Origin: Diphasiastrum complanatum
Taxonomy: Eukaryota; Streptophyta; Lycopodiopsida; Lycopodiales; Lycopodiaceae
Length of the DNA: 64,000 bases
Assembly: GCA_029204225.1 (NCBI GenBank)
Contig: CM055109.1
Location: 32,622,927 to 32,686,926 of the forward strand
Direction of reading: 5' to 3'
Shown: positions 37,714-54,665 of the stretch, piece after piece
Position numbering within the stretch: the stretch's first letter is position 1
Layout: each line of letters begins with the position of its first letter
The notes under the pieces: model-generated
What the model saw: the letters and a program-made list of their open reading frames with translations, nothing else
What the model was told of the DNA's origin: nothing
The model's database searches: none
Program-made: the position numbers and the translations under genes

Positions 37714-37721
37714 CTTGATTC

Positions 37722-37951
37722 CATAGTTACCTGGGAACGTGTTCCCACCCCCTGGGAACGCGTTCCCCGTTCCCAGGTGGGAACGTTCCCGCAAATAATG
37801 TCGGTTCCATTCTTATGCTTTGCCGATTTTCTTGAGCACTGTTTCAAACTTATATTTAATAACTTGGTGTTCCCACGTCTCCAAGTTCTCGAAAACGTTC
37901 TTGTTCCTAGGGGTGACGTTCCCATTTCATTCTTGTTCCTTGGTAACTATG
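37722..37951. mobile_element. hAT-type MITE with 8-bp target-site duplication
   Basis: The element is 230 bp. It begins catagttacc and ends ggtaactatg, a perfect 10-bp terminal inverted repeat. It is flanked on both sides by cttgattc (37714-37721 and 37952-37959), an exact 8-bp duplication. Eight-base duplications with short CA-starting inverted ends are typical of hAT elements. Inside, GGGAACG/CGTTCCC motifs recur in both orientations, mostly near the left end; such subterminal motifs are often transposase binding sites. It has no coding capacity, so movement would depend on a transposase from elsewhere. Confidence 0.8.
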
Positions 37952-38070
37952 CTTGATTCTCATAAGTAGAAGCTGAATTTATAAGGTGCCCACATACGAG
38001 AGCAAGGTAAAGTTAGGGCATGTAAACTTTTTGTGAGGAGGGACTTCATTTGATTGGCTTTGCTGTTTAG

Positions 38071-38694
38071 TGTTAGCCTTAAAAAAAAAGAGTGCATTTG
38101 TCCCATAAGTAAATGGAGACTAAAACATCACCCACATATAAGCTTATACTAGACATCATACCCTTGTCCCCTGGTACCAGCCGTTTTGGAGTCAAGTGGA
38201 AAAAAGGTGGGTGGCTAGGCAGTGGGGATGGGATCCCGCGAGCGGCCCGCAAGCGGCCTGCAAGTGCGCACAATGTGCGACATCATCTACTAGACCGGAT
38301 TGTTACCACTTTTCGCTGCCGACAAACTTTGAGATGGTATCAGAGCCAAGTGGGGGCCTTGCACGAGCAAGTGGGGGTGTCCTTCACCATGTGCTCGCTT
38401 GAGTGGGGGTGTTGGAGGATGCAAGCCACACACAATACGACTGCTTCCGTGAAGGCACCAAAAAGAGTGCATTTGTCCCATAAGTAAATGGAGTCTAAAA
38501 CATTACCCACCTATAAGCTCATAGTAGATATCATACCCTTGTCCCCTGGTACGAGCTTGGAGTCAAGTGGGAAAAAGGCGGGTGGCTAGGCGGTGGGGAT
38601 GTGATCCCACGCGCGGCCTGCAGGTGTGCACAATGCGCAGCATCGTCTACTGGACTGGATTGTTGCCGCTTTCCATTGCCGACAAACTCTGAGA
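38071..38694 (+). mobile_element. TRIM-like miniature LTR element
   Basis: Two direct repeats, 38071-38334 and 38410-38694, match over about 230-245 bp. Between them are only about 75 bp, starting with a perfect primer site TGGTATCAGAGC (38335-38346) and ending with a polypurine tract (gagtggggg, 38401-38409). That is the layout of a terminal-repeat retrotransposon in miniature, with no coding sequence. The repeats start TGTT and end GAGA, not CA. The left copy lacks about 36 bp near its start. No target duplication is visible; the right copy is followed at once by another TGTTGG start. Confidence 0.7.
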
Positions 38695-39004
38695 TGTTGG
38701 ATTTCTATTATCTCTCCATCCCTAAATTTATGGCTAATCTAGATCCATAATCCATTCATTTGTTGTATATAATTACTTGTACAATCGCACGGTCTGCAGA
38801 AATACAAAGGTTATTTAACAGTCTGCAGAAACACGCTAGAATCACTAACAGGTCTTTGCTCGACACAAAAGAACTATCAAAGCCAACTAAAGAAGCCAAC
38901 TATCGAACATAGTTATCGAAGGCAATCCAAACTATCATCTACTGGACCGGATTGTTGCCGAAGCCAACTATTGAACACAGTTATCGAAGGCAATCCAAAC
39001 TATC
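38695..39004 (+). mobile_element. LTR-like fragment with a 45-bp duplication
   Basis: It starts TGTTGGATT, like the copia LTR at 17394, and has a TATA-like gtatataatt near 38765. Within it, a 45-bp sequence occurs at 38892-38936 and again at 38960-39004. The 23 bp between the copies match a segment of the neighbouring TRIM repeat (38285-38307 and about 38644-38667). Confidence 0.5.
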
Positions 39005-40613
39005 GGCTATATCGATTCGAGTCGATTTGACGATCTTTCGACCCTAAGTGATGTCAGCCTTATCTTTCATGATCGGGCAGAATCTTCAACAGAATAAGAT
39101 TCTATCAGATGGCAACTGTCAACTGCGGAATGTAGTGCCTTAATCCATCTTGTAAATACATTAGTTAAGTATTCTTTTAACTGTACAGTTACCATGAATA
39201 CATACATATTTGATAGTGCACAGCTAATCGATAAATCGTCCCACGACTCTGCGATCCTATGAAAGTTGGTGACGGAGCTTTTTAGTTCTGGAAAATCCAA
39301 AATATTGGATTTGGGAGTATCAGGACATCGTGCGCTCTTCTTTCATATCACAGACACGTCCCGACAACTAGACCTCTTATTTAATGCTTACTCACTGTTT
39401 TGAGGTCCCTGCCTCATCCACCAATAATGGGGTTTCCTCGAGTTTTGGAATGCAATTTATTTTGAAGCCTAGCTTTGTCCTCCTCTCCTACAGGGTTTGA
39501 AGGAGTGAATAGATGGCTTGGTTCTCATCTTTCAATTTCATTTTCTGCTAGTTGATTTCCTAATCACTTTTGTGAAAGTCCACAGATTGGAATCTGTTTG
39601 TGGCTCCATCCCTAAGTGTTGTTGAGGTAGCTCTTGCATTCTGTATATTTTACATGTATGGATGTTCTGTTTGTTTGGAATGAAACATCTTCCTCTTTGG
39701 GAGCTGGACTATGGTTACTGTGAGATCGTAATCTATTAGAGGTGAATCAAGGAATGCAAAGAGGGGGAGTGACAATCATGGGCATGGAGCAGGTGTCTCA
39801 ATGTGGAAGATGTACGAGGCTGGAAAAAGGGGACTGGGTAGCAATATCAACGAGATAGGAAGCAGGCGGTAGCAGTAGGATGGGATCAAGTAGAGGAGCT
39901 TGGAATGGTGATCAAGAATTTAGCAGACGAGCAGCAAAAGGGAGTTACATATATTTTTTGGTTGTTCGAGTAGTATCCTGGACAAAAGGTAGAGATATTT
40001 TTCTGTTGCAGTGCTGGACATCCAGCTCATTCGAGATCATTGTCTAAGTTGTGACCTGCTGGTTTTCACTAATTTCTATGTTGAGTGGTACACTTTTTCC
40101 ACCTGTTGTCTTCTTTGAGCTTGCTATGAAATTCTGGATTTTTTTGCCTTATTCTCAATGTGGAACTAGGTACTTCAATTGATGGCTTTGCTCTTTAGTG
40201 CTGGACTTCATCATGGATGAGTCTCCCCTTTACTTTTTGAAAATTAACAGAAACTCGGCACTTTGATCTCTGCATAATATAAGAAAGCTATCATATTTTG
40301 GAAACCCTTCATACATGTGACTTGCACCTACACTTGGGCCCTAATGATGGGAGTGGGAATGTAAGTTGTAAAATATGCTCCATGCTATGCATGGACTTGA
40401 TGGTCTAAGACTTGTTGGTGGACTGCGTGAAGATAAACATTGCCATCATCTACGTTACATTTGGATACTATTTTGAATTCAATGTCGATATATGATGTCC
40501 TGCAATTTAAGCTCATAAAATGTTGGTATGCATTGACTTTCTTATTCTCTATATCTTCATGTTAACTGTATAAATCTTGGACTGAGTCCGATTTAATTTT
40601 GGTTTTTCTGCAG
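39005..40613 (+). other. Upstream region of the FtsH exons; first exon not located
   Basis: This stretch precedes the first recognisable FtsH exon. It should contain an intron, and possibly the first coding exon and promoter. I found no ATG-led frame with a mitochondrial-like leader ending at a phase-0 GT donor. A segment near 40170-40230 resembles the sequences at 32330 and 36600. Confidence 0.4.
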
Positions 40614-46573
<5,960 letters not shown>

Positions 46574-47658
46574 CAATTGCTGTCCTTGCAATCCGTTATC
46601 ATACCCTAGGGATCTGATTGATCTCTCTGTGTTGTGTAGAATATCCACTTTTTTACAAGGTTTTTTAAACACGAAAATGTGCTTCTATATGAAAAAGAAA
46701 AGCACATTTTTCCTGTTTCTGTTGGTTTTTTAGGATGGACTTAGATGCCCATTCGTATATTTGCAATTTTTAAAAAAAAATTGGTGATACATATGCAGTC
46801 TACTTAAGCGTTAGTGCATGGTAGTCTTGGCTGGCCTCATGTGCATTGTTCTGGCTTGCTTTGCAAGTTTTGATTAAAGAAATTTTGGATGTTACGCTTT
46901 TAGAGATTGCTACAACAAAAAACAATTTTAGAAGTCCTGCAGAGAAATAATCACTCAAAAATTTTGTACAGTACTGAAAGAGGCGAAGTATTTGTTGAAT
47001 TTTAATGCAAAAATGACTACTTAGGTCTAAGTTGACATGATGCAACTATTGATGAACTGCGAGCTTTTAGCATTATTGCTCCAGGAGGGTTGACTGATTC
47101 TTTATTACAAATTATGGCACTTAATTCGTCATTGTGGTATTATTGTTACAAGTAGGCCTATCTTTTTACTGTGACCAAATTTATTTCACTTTTTAGAAGA
47201 GTAGATGCACAAGACATTTAGATTTCATTAGGCTCAAAACGTTTAAAAGCCCCATGTGCGCACCTTAAATTTTAGTTGGATGAATTTTTTGGTGAAATTT
47301 GAGAAGATGAACACGAGTTGTATGGAAATCTGCACAAAAGTGTGCATTTTGACTACTATTTTGAAAATTCATATCTCACTAACCCCCAAGAATTTTAGGA
47401 ATTCTTTTCATATATACGTTTGTTATATATACTTAATTATGATTAAAATATATGATACATTGATTTTAAGGTGATGATAACCACATTATAGTGTGTCAAA
47501 CAAATATTAGTATTTTTAAGTGTGGGTGTGCAATAGCATGAATTTCATAACATTTGTAATAGTCATCCACATTCGAATATCCTACATAAATTTTAACGCT
47601 CCATTTTGCTGGGCCTTTTGAGCTAATTTGTTTATAGGACACATCGAGAGCCCCTTCC
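46574..47658. other. 3' flank of FtsH and intergenic sequence
   Basis: The first few hundred bases are the likely 3' untranslated region. No poly-A signal is assigned. Nothing else is recognised up to the microsatellite. Confidence 0.4.
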
Positions 47659-47679
47659 ATGTGTGTGTGTGTGTGTGTT

Positions 47680-47731
<52 letters not shown>
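47659..47731. repeat. Compound (TG)n(GA)n microsatellite
   Basis: About nine TG dinucleotides, a short break, then about 24 GA dinucleotides. It sits about 1.1 kb downstream of the FtsH stop codon. Confidence 0.95.
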
Positions 47732-47733
<2 letters not shown>

Positions 47734-47989
47734 CATTTTTGTGTTTATGTCCCCCTTTTTTTTTTGTGCAAAACATTAAGTTACTAATAGATATCAACAA
47801 ATGTAGAGAAGGGGAGTCCAAAGCAACCCAAAGTAGAATAGGTCATTTCTCTAGAAAAGAAATCTGTACAATGCATAAAAGCAAGACTATCAGCGCACCA
47901 TGTAGAAAGGCAGTCCAGTAAGTGACAAGAGAGCAAAATCAATCAACCAAGCAGCCATAGTAAGTGCATAGCAAATTGAAAACACATTA

Positions 47990-48650
47990 TTAGTAGACGA
48001 AGGCAGTGACGAGGAACTCTGAAAAATCGTCTAGTTTTGTGCAGTCCGGAGCTTCCATAGCATAGAGAGTTTGCATACATGCCAAAAGGTGAGCAATGTT
48101 CTAGCCTTGTAGTGTGAATTGCCTAACAATATGGAACAAACAATGAGCTGAGGAGGGGCCACCCAATGGCTGAGAAAATGCACGAAGTCCACCTAGAGGT
48201 GCATGCTATAGTGAAAGAACAAGTGCTCAATAGTCTCTTCGTGTAATTGGCAGATTGGGCAAAGCCGATCAGAGAGAAAAGGCCACTTGGCACGAAGGGG
48301 CAAATGATGCGACAAGCAAGATAGCACAATTTGCCAACTAGAATTGAGCGGATGGTAGTAAATCTACGCCAAACTGGAGGAGGGTTAGACAGAGACCAAT
48401 TGGAGTTGTAAAAGGCAGGAAAGAGAGAGGGGTTGGCTCTAAGGTGGGCAGTGGGGTAGCCGAGGATTGATGGATTGAGAGCAGGCTCCTAGCTTGCAAG
48501 AGGAGAGGATTGATTGGAAGCAATGTGGAGGCCAAGGCTCGAGAAGGAGGCAAGTCCAAGAGGGGCACGTTCGTCAATGAACAAGAGGGCTCGAAAAAGG
48601 AGCTGACAGGGGGAGGACTTGAATGAGCTGCCAGAGGGTTAAAAAGCCTT
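47990..48650 (-). pseudogene. LINE (L1-type) 3' end with zf-RVT domain
   Basis: The minus strand reads LRAKWPFLSDRLCPICQLHE and then ETIEHLFFHC at about 48310-48210. This is the Cys/His zinc-binding module (zf-RVT) at the C-terminus of plant LINE reverse transcriptases. The part before it (about 48370-48600) is low-grade and frameshifted. The catalytic RT and endonuclease domains are not present, which fits the usual 5' truncation of LINE insertions. Confidence 0.65.
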
Positions 48651-49270
48651 GTTTGCTAGTGTTAGACAAAGCTTGGGGTGGGAAAGAAATTGGGAGCATG
48701 AATCCGTGGGGAAAAGAGAGGTCGTCCAAATGGGTTCATTGGTAGGAAGTGGGGCCCAGATGGCCAATGAAAGAGAGAGAAGAGATCCAACAAGGCGAAG
48801 GCCAAGTTGTAAAAATGAAGGGGCCTTTTGATCGAAAAGAGCTCCCGAAACTGAGAAGTTTATCCTTTCTAGTTTCATTTTTGTGCCCATGAACAAATGC
48901 TAAAATTGGATGTTCTTGTGAAAGTACTATACTTTAGGACCATAAATGGATCTTAGAAAGATCCACAAGAGTGATTGTATGCTTGCTTTGCAATTTATCA
49001 AAACACTAGTCATCGAAATGTTGATCCGATTGGCAATTTGACAAACAACAAGCATTAACAATCAAAAGCATTGATCAACATTGAAATCCGGGCCCACACA
49101 TGTGAACCACAGCCTGATGTACGGCCTGTAGACAGGGCTTGAAGTAGAAATCAATTTGTTTTCATTTGGATCACAAAAACTCAATGTACATAGTGAACTA
49201 GCTCGAGATTGCCAATGAGCTCCGAAAATAATCTATCTTCTCACTATGGAGAGATGGAAACATAGCAAAA
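48651..49270. other. Unassigned stretch between LINE tail and copia LTR
   Basis: 48651-48900 may be more of the decayed LINE. 48900-49270 may be part of the LTR of the following copia, because some words resemble the end of the LTR near 18950-19000 in reverse complement. Neither is firm. Confidence 0.3.
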
Positions 49271-49614
49271 GTGACTTCCTTTGTAAAGTTAGGTGAATTT
49301 CCAGCATGTAAATAAGGAAGTTAATTCGGCTCTCTTTCCCTAATTTGCAACCCTAGCCTCTTTCCTAGATTCATGTCAAGTAGGTGGCTAGTTGGTCAAT
49401 TTTGACCTTAAGTCTAGGATTTAGGTCCCATAAACTAGGAATCACTACCAAATTGACTTAACCTACTCTTCAGACTTGATCTAACCTACACTAGAACAGG
49501 TTTCCCACATGGATCCATGGCCTCACACATGCGGGACCCACTTATGTACATTTTACATGATTTTCCATGGTTTTTGATCAAGCTAGATTTGCCAATTTTT
49601 GGCAATTCTTCACA
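49271..49614 (-). mobile_element. 3' LTR of a copia element
   Basis: On the minus strand a purine run (TTTGAGGAG) is followed by TGTGAAGAATTGCC starting at 49614. The segment matches 51545-51842 in the same orientation over about 300 bp with few changes, so the two are LTR copies. Its outer end probably lies further left than 49271. Confidence 0.75.
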
Positions 49615-49889
49615 CTCCTCAAATTTAGCTTGATCTATTTACAACTCTCTTGCTAGATGAATGAATGCTTTTAGAAGGGTCTAAAAAATCCAACTACAAA
49701 CAAGGAACTTTTGAGACTCCAATAGAGAATGACGTTCATGAAGGATCTTTCACCACCTCTTAAAGGATCCCTCACAAGATGTTCCACAAATGTGTCTATA
49801 CACATGTAGCACACTTCAAACAATATACATCATGCCAAGCCATGGATTCCAAGGCATTTGTGCACTTGAAGATACATCAATTAAACTAT

Positions 49890-51542
49890 TAAGTGCATAC
49901 ATAATGTTGCCAAAGACAACTTGCCTTGCTTAATCCATATGATTGAGTCTTGATGGCTCCATCTTGATACTCACGATTCTTCTTGGAGTCCTCGGGTCTT
50001 GAGCTTGCTCCTCCACTTGACTTGACTCCAAACATCAATGAATTGAATAAGGTGTTGATCCAAAGGTGCTTCTTCAAGTTTCAAATCTTCCACTCTTGAA
50101 AGATCACATTTCCACCATTGACGACTTCTTTGGTGGAAAACATGTAGATTCTACAATCTCTACTTGAAAAGCAAAACATTACCATTATTCTTATCATTGA
50201 AGTAGGATAATCTTTGGTCCATACATTGGAATGATCATGCACAAAGCATGTGGACACAAAGATTTCCAAAACAAATATGTTTCAACTTTTATGACTCTAT
50301 TCATAGTGAAATTGCACACAACAAATGTAGATTTGAAAGCATCTAATTTCATTGTCTTGTCATACAAAGTACTAAACACGATAAGATAAGAAACAGGCCA
50401 CTTTATGTCCACTAGTACTATCCAAAAAGTATTCAAAAATAGTAGACTCTCCAATGCTCTCCATCCTTGCAAGATGCACACTTGAATGGACAATTGCATC
50501 CAATTTGATGGCCTTTGTCATTGAGGACCTCCTTGGAACTCTCATGCTTTGAGGCTGATCCTCAAGATCTTCCTCCTTTTGATGCTCCTCCTCAATGCTA
50601 GCAAGGTCACACTTTGCCAAGATCTCCACTTGACTGATCTCCTCCTTTGCCAAGCTCACATTCCCAAAAGCAATATTAGCTTCCAATTTATACAATCTTC
50701 CATGTTTAAATCCTGCAATGCAAACATCATTCTTCAAAATGGAACAAACTCCATGCTTAAAGTGGACATCCAAACCACTTTCCAAAAGTTGACCAACACT
50801 TAGCATATTCTTGGTAATTGATGGTACATAAAGGACATTTTCTATATCCATACTTATTGAGGATTCTAGATACAAAGAGATGGTACCAACACCATCTATC
50901 CTACAGTCTTCATCACTTGCAGTAAAGACAAACTTTTTAGCATCATTGAATGAGAGGAAGGTTGAGAAAAAGTCATTTCCACAAGTCATGTGGGAGCTAG
51001 CCCCACTATTAATCCACCAATTGTCTCTTGAATTGCTATTTCTTGTTGGTGAGGATGTAGATGCCATCAAGAATACATCTACTTCATCCTCCTCCTCCTC
51101 ATGTGCAAGGTTTCCTTGTTTGTCCTCCTCTTGTGCTCTTTGCCTCTTGTGGCATTCGGATGCATAATGCCCATTTTTGCTTTGACTTGTTTTTTTCGCC
51201 CTTTGAGCTTGATGCTTCATCCTCTTCTTTGGCCTCCTTTGGATGTTTCTTATTTCCATTGGTCTTAGTTTTGCCCTTGAATGAGAAATTGGCTTTCTCA
51301 TCTCCATCCTGCAAAGACAATGAACTCATTCTTGCCTTGGTGTAGAGCATCCTACACTCTCCAGCCAGTGATACAATGTGAAGTTTTTCTATAGTTGGCA
51401 AAATGTCTTGGATGGAAAAACTTTGGACCAAATTTGTGAAATCATCTCCTAGACCATTAAGGATGATTTGGACAAGCTCTCCATCATGAATCTTCTCTCC
51501 AATGGAAGCCAACTCCCTATTTAGAGACTTGATTCTTAGCAC
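49890..51542 (-). pseudogene. Ty1/copia gag-protease-integrase remnant lacking RT and RNase H
   Basis: Minus strand from 51542: the middle of UBN2-type gag (LNRELASIGEKIHDGELVQI, ILNGLGDDF), then a Lys/Glu-rich linker. A frameshift crosses a half zinc knuckle (GHYASECHK). The protease/pre-integrase region follows with WWINSGASSHM, in which the catalytic Asp of D-S-G-A is Asn, and YVPSITKNMLSVGQLL. Sequence after about 50600 is weak; an integrase C-terminal tail may remain near 50080-50200 (EVVNGGNVIFQE). RT and RNase H are missing before the LTR. The 311-codon frame at 50372-51307 is open, but the element is dead. Confidence 0.8.
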
Positions 51543-51544
51543 TT

Positions 51545-51842
51545 TGTAAAGCTAGGTGAATTTCCAGCATGGAATAAGGAAGTTAACTTGGCTCTCTTGC
51601 TCTAATTTGCAGCCCTAGCCTCTTTCCTAAAGTCATGTCAAGTAGGTGGCTAGTTGGTCAATTTTGACCTTAAATCTAGGATTTAGGTCCTATAAACTAG
51701 GAATCACTACCAAATTGACTTATCCTACTCTAGACTTGATCTAACCTACACTAGGACAGGTTTCCCATGAGAATCCATGGCCTCACACATGTGGGACCCA
51801 CTTATGTACATTTTACATGATTCTACATGGTTTTTTATCAAG
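51545..51842 (-). mobile_element. 5' LTR remnant fused to the middle of gag
   Basis: It is a near copy of 49281-49590. The gag frame of the element ends at 51542, directly against this LTR, so the LTR end, PBS, leader and gag start have been deleted together. The outer end is cut at a T-run near 51843. Confidence 0.75.
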
Positions 51843-54325
51843 TTTTTTTTTAATGTTTCAGTCTTTATAAAATAATAAATAATGAAAACTAATGTTTGGA
51901 ATGAGGCCTATTTAGGGGTTGAAAATGCAAAGAATGAAAGGTCTTCAATATGTCGGGCAAAGTAGTAGGTGTTCACAAGTGCATCTTCGATGATGCATTT
52001 GGCCTTCCCTATTTGGCTTTTTGATGTCTCACAAAAAAAAGCCATCGGGCTCTCAATTGATGCACATCGGGCTCTCATTTGGGCTTCGAAAGGCAAGCAC
52101 CCACACTTTATTAGATGTGTTTGTTGCAGCAGTGCATCGAGCTGCGAACAAAGTGCACTTGAAGTGATTGAGAATGACAGTCACCTTCCTGAAAGTGGAA
52201 GGAAGATTGAGGAGCTCCCTCAACATCTAGCTACTATGATGCAAAAATGAGTGCAAAAGGATCCTAATCAATCATAAAGTGATGGAAAATGCACAAAGCC
52301 TCAAATTGAATGCATACTAGTACTTGAAATCAAGTCTCGTTCACAATTCTAGGTTATCTTGTCACATTGGCACATGAGATTTTGATCAAAACTCAGATTT
52401 GAAGGTGCAGCCATCTATCAAAACCTGTAAATAACCAATTAAAGTTCAAAACAATCCATTACACATCAAAGATTGACAACACTATAAGCTACAACTCGCC
52501 ACAAAAAACTCAAATTCTTGATTTCTAAATCAAATTTCATCAAAAATTACATAGATCTTTATACATAGCAACCTCGGATCTTGAGTTTAGGGTTTTTCCA
52601 CTAATTTCAAACCTAAACCTAATATCGATACCCTAATATAGCCAATCAATCCTAACTTTGAACTTCACTTGGGATGTTTGCTTTTTTGTTTCAGAGATGT
52701 TCGATATCTTTTAAAAACAATTGTTATAATTGGATTGATGTATTTGATTGCCAGTCATGAAACAACTTGGGATCGCTTTATGAGACACTTCTAAGGTATA
52801 AGATGAAAAATAGAAAACCAAGATCATCATCATGGGGAAAAGGCATAAAACAACTAAAAGTTGCAGTTAAAAAAGTAGAAAATATTAAAATTTGAAAATT
52901 TAGCATTTTTTTAATGTTTTCTTAGGAAAGCATGACTTCAAACATGTGGGGATCTTAACAAAATTCAGGTTGGAAATCTTGTTGCACTTTTAGCTTCTGA
53001 AAATAGTGGAAGACATTCATTTTGGATTGCAAAAGTGCTTGTATTTATTTATTCAAAACAATAACCAAACAAGAATATTACAAATCCATTGGTTTTGCAC
53101 CACGTCAACATATGTTTCAAGGTACGAGTTAGAAATGTTGCAGATAGATGCAAAGAGCAAGAGAAAATGAATTGTCAAAAAATCAAGCAAGGGTTGATGA
53201 TTTAAATCTAGGAGGCTCGGATGTTTTAGCTTTTGATTTTGAATTTGCAATGATTAATTATTTATTAAAGTCAACTATCTATTCGAAAAGTAGACAAACC
53301 ATCTACTTAATCCAGAATTTTGACTAAAAAAGGCAAGCTTACAAAAGTTTCTCATCAACATTAGGAACTAATTCAAAAGAAATAATGCCAGCTGACTTTA
53401 ATGAAAATTTTGAGTCTTCAATTTCATCCACTGAAGAAATAACAATGATAACATATCAAGATTTGAATAAGAGACATTAGTAAAAGTTCTCTGTAAATTT
53501 TCTTGTACAAAGAAAACCAAATGGATACATGTTTTGGGCCCCAATATATTTTTATGGAATTTAGCTCCTCAATAATCATGTAGTCTTCAAATGTTATTTC
53601 ATTTTTATTGGGATGGTTTTATAAATTTTGTAAAAAAATTATCTCAGAATGCATTGCCAAAATACATATTTCTGTACTCTTTTTTAATAATTTGGAAATT
53701 GACTAGTAAAAACATGAATTTAAGCTAAAAATCGATAGTTAACAAAAATAAAACCAGAAAATGCTACTCTTTTTCAAGTCAAAATCCTAAAACAAATGCC
53801 ATTGCATTTTCATCTCTAGTAAAAAGAACGTTGTATAGTGTTAATTTGTATTGATAATTGTTCTTTTAGATTGGTAATAATGTATTTACCATCACAAGTT
53901 AGGGAAAGCTGATCCTTGAAAGTTTTTTCCCTGTGCTAGACAATAAAAAGGTTTGCCTATAGCTTCCCACAGTAGAAAGTTTGAGCAGATTAAAAGTGTT
54001 GCTAAAAGAATATAAATGTCAATACTTGCATGAAATATAATCATCAAAAGAAGATAAAATTCCAAAACTTGCAGCTTCTTCAAATTAGCTTGGCCAAACA
54101 ATCTTTTTTCACAACAGTTTGTTCCATCTCATATAACAGAATTGCCTTTCTTCACAGATATCAAAATAAAAAAGCTGTCCATTTTGATCATTCCAGACTA
54201 CCACAATAGAGAAGATGACAACACATCACAGGTTTATTAAAACAGATTCTCCAATTGAGGAAAATTATGGGTATATACATTCAAGTGTACATATTTGAGA
54301 CCAGAGAACTGTATGCTCATAAATG

Positions 54326-54330
<5 letters not shown>
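51843..54330. other. AT-rich intergenic stretch
   Basis: No gene or mobile-element domain was recognised. The open frame at 51969-52250 has no motif and I do not call it. Confidence 0.4.

Positions 54331-54393
<63 letters not shown>
54331..54393. repeat. (CT)n(CG)6 microsatellite
   Basis: About 25 CT dinucleotides run into six CG dinucleotides (54382-54393). The tract is about 270 bp past the xylosyltransferase stop codon, on its 3' side. Alternating CG can adopt left-handed DNA, and CpG runs this pure are rare in methylated plant DNA. Confidence 0.95.
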
Positions 54394-54665
54394 ATTTGTT
54401 CGAAGTTTTGACTGATGATCATGTTTTCCACTTTCACAAGGGTGACTTTTAGAACCATTCCAAAATTCTTTCACTGATATCCGGTACTTCAGGCCAAAGG
54501 GCAACTTTTCAAACCAAAGGAGAGCTGGTTTGTATTACTATCCTGTTAAAAGAAGCATTGAAGGATAAAATTATTGGTGACAAGAAGCACAGCTTTGCAT
54601 CAAATATGCAAAATGGTTCCAACATGTACTCAAACTTCAAATAAAGCTAAACTGGAAAATTATCA

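Noticed and set aside
37689-37925. 78-codon minus frame with repeated Gly-Thr-Arg motifs
   Set aside because: It is the translation of the GGGAACG repeats inside the MITE.
39512-39550. ATG at 39513 as the FtsH start
   Set aside because: The frame hits a stop after 12 codons and no phase-0 donor precedes it.
51969-52250. 93-codon plus frame
   Set aside because: No recognisable domain, no transcript signal and no conserved neighbour; likely chance.
54237-54504. Arg-Glu repeat open frames
   Set aside because: They are translations of the CT/GA microsatellite. The similar frames at 11632-11955, 22960-23196 and 47582-47821 were left out for the same reason.
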